From: Veillonella montpellierensis DSM 17217
GTDB taxonomy: Bacteria; Bacillota; Negativicutes; Veillonellales; Veillonellaceae
Direction of reading: 5' to 3'
Assembly (NCBI RefSeq): GCF_000426745.1
Contig: NZ_KE384563.1
Span: 39,683-103,682 of the forward strand
DNA length: 64,000 nucleotides
The position numbers and the translations under genes were made by a program. This document shows positions 58,695-64,000 of the stretch, in pieces. Position 1 is the first letter of the stretch; the number at the start of each line of letters is the position of its first letter. The notes beneath the pieces were generated by a model that saw nothing but the letters and a program-made list of their open reading frames with translations, was not told the DNA's origin and did no database searches.

Positions 58695-60542
58695 ATGAAA
58701 TTACCTCATTCTTTGCGTCGGTATGGAAAAGGTGTACTGGCGCTTTTCTTCTGTTGGTCTGTAGCGGTACAGGCGCAAGCTGTTGATTTTATGCCTGTGG
58801 CTGATGTAAAAACAGGCATGGAAGGAATTGCGAAAACTGTACTTGTAGGAGATACAATCTCTACATTTAATGTCAAAGTATTAGGCATTATGAAAGATAA
58901 AGGGCCATCAGGAGATTTGATATTAGCAAAATTTTCCGGTCCTGTTATGGATAAAACAGGGGGTATTGCGCATGGTATGAGCGGTAGTCCTGTATACATT
59001 AATGGAAAATTAGTCGGTGCCGTAGCCTATGGCTGGGGATTTGCAGATGGTACGATTGGCATGATTACACCGATTGCGGATATGGTCAAACTGTGGAATA
59101 TACCCTACGAAAAAGAAATGGCCCATCAATGGCAAGATGGTCAATTAATTCCTATGGGGACACCGTTAATGGCCTATGGATTTGATCGGGATGCATTGGA
59201 TTATATGGCGAAGAAATTACCACAATATCATTATGATATGTATGATACGGCAGCGGCCAATGGAGATGATGTGGTTAAACCTTTAGTCCCTGGTGGATCT
59301 GTAGCAGCATTATTAGTGGATGGCGATTTGAAATTAGGTGCAATTGGTACCGTTACCTATGTGGATGATGATAAAGTTGTTGCCTTTGGACATCCTTTCT
59401 TAAAACATGGTAGCACTAATTATTTCATGCACAACTCTAGTATCTTTACAGTAGTAAAAAGTGTGGAATCAGCTTTCAAATTAGGATCTATGGGTGCTGA
59501 AGTAGGCTCTGTTGTCGAAGACCGTGGTAGCGGTATTGCTGGTACGGTAGGTCGTATTCATGCAGGTATTCCCGTACGTATGGTCATTCGCGATTTAGAT
59601 ACAGGTAAGGAACGAACTGCCTATGTAAAAGTTATTGAATCTAGCGATATGACGCCATCATTAGCATCCACATCGTTATATACATTTTTAAATAAAACCT
59701 TAGATAGATCTGGAGCGGGAACGGCGACCATATCATATACCATTACGCCGCGTAATACGGGAATTGTTCCTTTTACAAGAAAAAATATGTTCTACTCTGC
59801 GGATTCTATTAGTATTAAAAGTGTAGATGAATTTTATAATGTCATCGATGTACTAATGAATAATCGCTTTATCGATTATGATATTTCTGATATTACGATT
59901 CATGTAGATGTGATGGAAGACAAGAAAACGGCTAAAATTGTTGATGCCACCGCATCTCCTGTCATCGTTTCACCAGGCGATACGATTTCTGTTAATGTAA
60001 AATTATATCCATTTAGAGGCACACCATTTACAAAAGAAGTGCTATACACTGTTCCTAAAGATCAGCCATTGGGCGATGCCGTGTTAGAAGTACGTGGTGG
60101 TGGCGTTGTACCATTACCATATGTATTTGAAAAACAAAAATATAATTTAACAGATGAAATTATTCGGCGCTTGAAAACGTATAAAGATTTTAATGAATTT
60201 TATAAGGAATTATTGACAACTGACTCGAATCAACAAATAGTAGTTGAAATTTTAGACTCTGGGGTTAGCATGGTAGACAGTGAAGGCACATCTTCTAAAA
60301 AGACTGCTAAAATCGATGGTGTGGAATCAAATAAATTACCAGGCACTATTACTAAAAAGGGAAATAAAGATAATTTACATAAGGATACAAAAGAGGAACG
60401 AACCTATGTGAATACAGACTATATTATTCAAGGTGATGGTCAGTTTAACATTCAAGTTATGACGCCGGATAAGCGAGATAAAATGTTGGCGAAAAAGAAA
60501 AAAGAAGCAATACAATTGGCAAAAATGAAATTGGAAACATAA
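58695..60542 (+). CDS. SpoIVB-type peptidase S55 domain protein
   Basis: A 615-residue exported protein. The signal peptide spans about 1-29 (cut near AQA). The S55 region reads MPVADVKTGMEGIAKTVLVGDTISTFNVKVLG, followed by GGIAHGMSGSPVYINGKLVGAVAYGWGF, where GMSGSP (94-99) carries the presumed nucleophilic serine, and VVAFGHPFL further on. SpoIVB acts in sporulation in Bacillus, but longer S55 proteins like this occur widely in non-sporulating diderms. The last 60 residues are lysine-rich. It lies between the small exported domain and mlaE with short gaps, so an envelope role is likely. PDZ is not evident. Confidence 0.87.
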   Translation: MKLPHSLRRYGKGVLALFFCWSVAVQAQAVDFMPVADVKTGMEGIAKTVLVGDTISTFNVKVLGIMKDKGPSGDLILAKFSGPVMDKTGGIAHGMSGSPVYINGKLVGAVAYGWGFADGTIGMITPIADMVKLWNIPYEKEMAHQWQDGQLIPMGTPLMAYGFDRDALDYMAKKLPQYHYDMYDTAAANGDDVVKPLVPGGSVAALLVDGDLKLGAIGTVTYVDDDKVVAFGHPFLKHGSTNYFMHNSSIFTVVKSVESAFKLGSMGAEVGSVVEDRGSGIAGTVGRIHAGIPVRMVIRDLDTGKERTAYVKVIESSDMTPSLASTSLYTFLNKTLDRSGAGTATISYTITPRNTGIVPFTRKNMFYSADSISIKSVDEFYNVIDVLMNNRFIDYDISDITIHVDVMEDKKTAKIVDATASPVIVSPGDTISVNVKLYPFRGTPFTKEVLYTVPKDQPLGDAVLEVRGGGVVPLPYVFEKQKYNLTDEIIRRLKTYKDFNEFYKELLTTDSNQQIVVEILDSGVSMVDSEGTSSKKTAKIDGVESNKLPGTITKKGNKDNLHKDTKEERTYVNTDYIIQGDGQFNIQVMTPDKRDKMLAKKKKEAIQLAKMKLET

Positions 60543-60577
60543 CTTGATAAGACGTATCCGATAAGCGAGGAGGCTTT

Positions 60578-61339
60578 ATGCACTGGTTAGAGGTAATTGG
60601 TCGTTGGACATTAGAACGATTGGAACAAATAGGTAGTGCTATGTTACTTGTAGTAGATACCTGTAGCCAATTAACAATGATTAATTGGCGTCATACAATA
60701 CAACAAATGGCATATCTAGGCGTGGATTCCTTGCCGATTATTAGTTTAACTTTAGTGTTCGCCGGTGCAGTTATGACGTTACAAATGGCAGATGTATTAA
60801 TTACCTATGGTGCCCAAAGCACTGTAGGTGGCATTATGGCCATTGCTATGGGACGTGAATTGGGCCCCATTTTGGTGGGCGTCGTGTTAGCAGGTCGTGT
60901 AGGGGCGGCTATTACTGCTGAACTAGGTGCTATGAAAGTAACTGAACAAATTGATGCGTTACGCGTGATGGCTACGAATCCTGTAGGATATTTGGTAGTT
61001 CCACGCGTCGTTGCCTGTATGATTATGGTGCCAATTTTATCATTCTATGGCGTCTTGATTGGCGTTGGCGGTGGTTGGTTTGTAGCTACCTATATAAAAG
61101 GATTAGCCAGTCTAACCTATACGACGTCGATACAAAATTTGGCGGTGATAACAGACTTAACATATGGCCTTATAAAGGCGAGTGTGTTTGGTGCCGTTAT
61201 CGCTCTCGTAGGTGCTTATAAAGGGATGTACACTGGCAGTGGGGCTAGAGCAGTAGGTAATTCTACGACTAGTTCGGTGGTGACGAGCATTATTTTAATC
61301 TTTATATTAAATTACTTTTTATCCGTTTTATTATTCTGA
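60578..61339 (+). CDS. mlaE: MlaE-type ABC transporter permease
   Basis: Inner-membrane permease of the Mla/MCE phospholipid transport system, 253 residues with about 5-6 hydrophobic helices. The family motif EQIDALRVMATNPVGYLVVPRVVA and the upstream MGRELGPILVGVVLAGRVGAAITAELG are diagnostic. GAGGAGG upstream. It is followed after 8 bases by the ATPase gene, so mlaE-mlaF-mlaD form an operon. Confidence 0.94.
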   Translation: MHWLEVIGRWTLERLEQIGSAMLLVVDTCSQLTMINWRHTIQQMAYLGVDSLPIISLTLVFAGAVMTLQMADVLITYGAQSTVGGIMAIAMGRELGPILVGVVLAGRVGAAITAELGAMKVTEQIDALRVMATNPVGYLVVPRVVACMIMVPILSFYGVLIGVGGGWFVATYIKGLASLTYTTSIQNLAVITDLTYGLIKASVFGAVIALVGAYKGMYTGSGARAVGNSTTSSVVTSIILIFILNYFLSVLLF

Positions 61340-61347
61340 GGTTCATT

Positions 61348-62088
61348 ATGATTGAATTTAAAGATGTAGTCATGGCATATGATGAGCGGGTTATATTAAA
61401 TCATATTAACATAACAATTTTAGATGGAGAAACAGTAGCTATCTTAGGAGGCAGTGGTAGCGGTAAAAGTACGTTGTTACGCTTATTAATAGGATTAGTA
61501 AAGCCTACATCGGGACAGATTTTAGTGGATGGACACGATATTACACATATGTCTGAAGCGGAATTTAATCGAGTACGGCAACGGATGGGTATGGTATTTC
61601 AATATTCTGCACTCTTTGACTCCTTAACGGTAGGTGAGAATGTAGCATTTGGCTTAGTTCGTGAAGGCCACAGAAGTGCTGATGATATTGCTAAGATAGT
61701 AAGAGAAAAGTTGGATTGGGTCGGACTAGGAGGGTATGAAACATATAAACCCAGTGAACTATCAGGGGGCATGAAAAAACGCGTTAGCTTGGCGCGAGCC
61801 ATTGCTTTTGACCCTATGTTGATTTTATATGATGAACCTACATCAGGATTAGATCCAGTAACCTCGAATGCTATTAGCATGCTGATTCGTAATATGCAAG
61901 AACGATTGAATTGTACGTCTGTTGTTGTGACGCATGATATGAAATCGGCGTTTTATATAGCGGATCGGATTGCTTTGTTAGATAAAGGGCAATTCATAGA
62001 AGTGTCGAAGACGAAAGACTTTCAACAATCTACGAATGTTCGCGTACAGCAATTTATTCATGGTGATATAGCGTTCGAGGAGAACTAA
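61348..62088 (+). CDS. mlaF: MlaF-type ABC transporter ATP-binding protein
   Basis: ATPase partner of MlaE, 246 residues. Walker A GGSGSGKSTLLRL (about 34-46), Q-loop VFQYSALFDSLTVGENVAF, signature LSGGMKKRVSLARA, Walker B MLILYDEPTSGLDP, and the switch His in VVVTHDM. The order permease-ATPase (mlaE before mlaF) is the reverse of E. coli. No mlaB (STAS) gene is seen. Confidence 0.95.
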   Translation: MIEFKDVVMAYDERVILNHINITILDGETVAILGGSGSGKSTLLRLLIGLVKPTSGQILVDGHDITHMSEAEFNRVRQRMGMVFQYSALFDSLTVGENVAFGLVREGHRSADDIAKIVREKLDWVGLGGYETYKPSELSGGMKKRVSLARAIAFDPMLILYDEPTSGLDPVTSNAISMLIRNMQERLNCTSVVVTHDMKSAFYIADRIALLDKGQFIEVSKTKDFQQSTNVRVQQFIHGDIAFEEN

Positions 62089-62104
62089 AAGGGGGGATAC
62101 ATTC

Positions 62105-63442
62105 GTGCCGATGACAACAGAAGCTAAAGTAGGTATCTTTACATTAGCAGGCATTGTATTATTGATTGTGACCATATTGTTTGTAGGGCGTGTGTCATTA
62201 TTCCATGAACCACAGATGACATTAGTGGGAACGTTTTCTAATGCATCAGGATTACAAGCAGGAAGTGCCGTCAATTATTCTGGCGTGCGTATCGGTAAAA
62301 TTGACCGAGTTGATATTGGTACTTCAGGTGTTGTGATTACGATGACGGTAGATAAAAAAACGCTGATACCGACAGATTCTACATTCACAATTGAGTCCGA
62401 TAGCATTTTGGGCGATAAATTCATACAAGTACAACCAGGAAAGGCGACGACGTATTTTCATGATGGCGATCATTTTAATGGCCACGTAGATGATATGAAG
62501 CGTGCTTTTAAAAAAGTGGAAAATTTAATTGACAGTAGCGATAAGACATTAAAAGCTATTAATGGCATCATTGGCGATCACGAAACACAAGGCGCTTTGC
62601 GAGATACATTGCGCACGACATCGACGATAGCTGATAATATGGCTATGTTAACGGCACAGATGAATAGCGCACTGGCACAAAATTCAGGAAATATCAATCA
62701 GATTACTTCGAATATGGTTGAAGTCACTCGTAATGTAAATTCTTTAACAACGGAATTAAATCGGACAGCGACACAATTTGATCATGATGGACAAGCTGGA
62801 CAGCAGATGCGACAAATATTAGATAATCTAAAAGATACTACAGATACTGTAAATACAATGGCGCGTTCTATGTCTTCCATAGTGGATGATCCACAAGCAC
62901 AGCGCGATATTAAGGAAACATTACATAATACGGCACAAATTTCTAAGCGGATTAATCAATTGACTGGAGGCAGTGTGTATAAGGATTCTACCACAGCGAC
63001 TAGTGATGAAGGTGAACACATGAATACGCAGAATCGTGGAACCATGTGGTCAGAAAATTCTGTAGAATTGCTATATAATTCTCATAATCATAGATATGGA
63101 GTAAATGGTAATGCAAGACTATTTTTAAGAAATGGAATGCTCGAGATAGGTGCTTTTAACATAGGCGATAACACATCATTGAATGCCAATTATGGTAAAT
63201 TCTTAACTGACCGATGGTTGCTTCGAGGTGGTTTATTTGAAGGCGACTTAGGTGCAAGTCTCGATTATGGTGTAGGTACTCCTTTTTCCATTTCGGCGGC
63301 GATGATTAATCTTAATCATCAACGGTATCGGATTCGTAGCGAATATAAATTGTTTGATGATACGTATGGTATTATACAAATTACAAGGCCCTATAGTGAT
63401 CCCCTAGGAGGAAACTATTTTGGTGTTAAACATGTATTTTAA
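62105..63442 (+). CDS. mlaD: MCE-domain protein (MlaD-like) with beta-rich C-terminal region
   Basis: Substrate-binding MCE protein of the Mla system. Residues about 10-30 form an inner-membrane anchor, about 36-112 the MCE domain (GTFSNASGLQAGSAVNYSGVRIGKI), about 130-290 a long helical region, and about 318-445 an alternating hydrophobic/polar beta-strand-rich segment that ends in aromatic Phe (YFGVKHVF), like outer-membrane barrel strands. E. coli MlaD has only about 180 residues and no barrel. In Veillonella parvula such a trans-envelope MlaD has been described, so this gene agrees with that system. GTG start after AAGGGGGG. Confidence 0.92.
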   Translation: MPMTTEAKVGIFTLAGIVLLIVTILFVGRVSLFHEPQMTLVGTFSNASGLQAGSAVNYSGVRIGKIDRVDIGTSGVVITMTVDKKTLIPTDSTFTIESDSILGDKFIQVQPGKATTYFHDGDHFNGHVDDMKRAFKKVENLIDSSDKTLKAINGIIGDHETQGALRDTLRTTSTIADNMAMLTAQMNSALAQNSGNINQITSNMVEVTRNVNSLTTELNRTATQFDHDGQAGQQMRQILDNLKDTTDTVNTMARSMSSIVDDPQAQRDIKETLHNTAQISKRINQLTGGSVYKDSTTATSDEGEHMNTQNRGTMWSENSVELLYNSHNHRYGVNGNARLFLRNGMLEIGAFNIGDNTSLNANYGKFLTDRWLLRGGLFEGDLGASLDYGVGTPFSISAAMINLNHQRYRIRSEYKLFDDTYGIIQITRPYSDPLGGNYFGVKHVF

Positions 63443-63456
63443 GTGAAATGGAGATG

Positions 63457-64000
63457 ATGAATGTGCATAAGAAAGCGGCCACATTGGCACTTATATTATC
63501 GATAATGACCACTAGTGCATTGGCAGCGCCTAGAAATCATACAAGTTTAGAAGATTACCAAGAGAAGGCGTTACACATAACACAACAAGTGGTAGCTGAT
63601 AAAGTAATAAGCGACAAGGCAATCCCTCAGGTGGTTACTTTGGATGAAAATCGTGCTGTCGCATGGACCCTTCAAAATAATCGCTCTATTAAAGAAGCAA
63701 ACTGGTCTTATGAAGCGGCAAAAGCGGGTGTACGTGTGCAAGGGGCAGCAAAAAATCCTGTAGTTACCTACCAATATAAAGCTAGCAAAATGCAGACGAC
63801 GGATGTGCAACCTATTGATATGGCAGCTAGTCATACCTTGGATATACAGGTTCCTCTGTATACCGGCGGCAAGATAGAATCAGCTCTTGCTGGTGCACGA
63901 TATCAACGGGAAGGGGCACAAGCTGCAGTGGTAGAAGCAAAACAAGCAGCTAAATTAAAGGCCGTTACAGATTATTATGGACTGATAAAAGCAAGAAATA
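63457..64000 (+). CDS. tolC: TolC-family outer membrane efflux protein, 5-prime part
   Basis: The gene runs off the window, so only about 181 residues are visible. A signal peptide (VHKKAATLALILSIMTTSALA) is followed by VTLDENRAVAWTLQNNRSIKEANWSYEAAKAGVRVQGAAKNPVVTYQY, then PLYTGGKIESALAGARYQREGAQAAVVEAKQAAKLKAVTDYYGLI, the usual repeat-containing TolC/OEP N-half. ATG 63457 lies very close to the GGAG site; GTG 63463 has better spacing. It follows mlaD by 14 bases. It would form the outer-membrane channel for efflux or secretion, and its place in the Mla cluster matches the outer-membrane gene cluster of Negativicutes. Confidence 0.93.
   Translation, partial: MNVHKKAATLALILSIMTTSALAAPRNHTSLEDYQEKALHITQQVVADKVISDKAIPQVVTLDENRAVAWTLQNNRSIKEANWSYEAAKAGVRVQGAAKNPVVTYQYKASKMQTTDVQPIDMAASHTLDIQVPLYTGGKIESALAGARYQREGAQAAVVEAKQAAKLKAVTDYYGLIKARN

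Overview
The window looks like a chromosome segment from a diderm Firmicute of the Negativicutes, most likely Veillonella or a close relative. Three things support this. The gene order is typically Firmicute (ywiB-like/argS/pyrG, tilS/hpt/ftsH, birA/coaX/dusB/greA/lysS). Genes of a Gram-negative outer membrane sit beside it (mlaE/mlaF/mlaD-like and tolC). The metabolic set fits a lactate- and malate-using anaerobe that does not depend on sugars: two-subunit fumarase, L-lactate permease, type-2 malate/lactate dehydrogenase, CstA, Fe-S serine dehydratase, class I hydroxylamine reductase, class II FBPase and a small transaldolase/F6P aldolase. The DNA is AT-rich. I saw no rRNA, tRNA, CRISPR array or intact mobile element; only a small decayed transposase fragment is present near 6 kb. 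The genus is an inference and was not tested by any search.

Layout: 1-9 kb carries fumarase, a UPF0340 protein, an unknown membrane protein, a transposase remnant and a divergent Crp/Fnr regulator-hcp pair. 9.7-15.2 kb has serine dehydratase (two genes), the CCA-adding enzyme and a PASTA-bearing PBP. 15.3-20 kb is a compact same-strand run: folD-like, hypA, hypB, a large lipoprotein and a BrxF-like P-loop protein. 20-30 kb is carbon transport and metabolism: cstA, then lldP and a type-2 malate/lactate dehydrogenase on the minus strand, then brnQ coupled to an iron-dependent alcohol dehydrogenase-family gene. 30-48 kb is mostly housekeeping: a HAD phosphatase, cyclophilin, GIY-YIG protein, argS, pyrG, an S1 protein, Ppx/GppA, tilS-hpt-ftsH and birA-coaX-dusB-greA-lysS. 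48-58 kb holds an Orn/Lys/Arg decarboxylase, a CDF transporter, serS, fsa, glpX, murA and mreB. 58-64 kb is an envelope cluster: an exported biotinyl/lipoyl-like domain, a SpoIVB-type S55 protein, MlaE, MlaF, an MCE protein with a beta-rich C-terminus, and the start of a TolC gene cut by the window edge.

How the genes may fit together: lactate enters through LldP and is oxidised by the Ldh2-family enzyme, possibly coupled to oxaloacetate/malate, with fumarase on the reductive branch. FBPase and related enzymes then serve gluconeogenesis toward MurA and the wall. The last cluster would build a trans-envelope lipid path.

Best candidates for unusual biology: a FolD-like protein that lacks the usual catalytic Lys and Gln and whose gene overlaps hypA; an isolated BrxF-like P-loop protein with no BREX genes around it; a lipoprotein with a long charged linker and tandem BamE-like repeats; a secreted lipoyl-like domain without its attachment lysine beside an S55 protease and the Mla genes; an apparent terminator in the leader of greA; and a candidate gene for the malate-lactate transhydrogenase reported biochemically from Veillonella.
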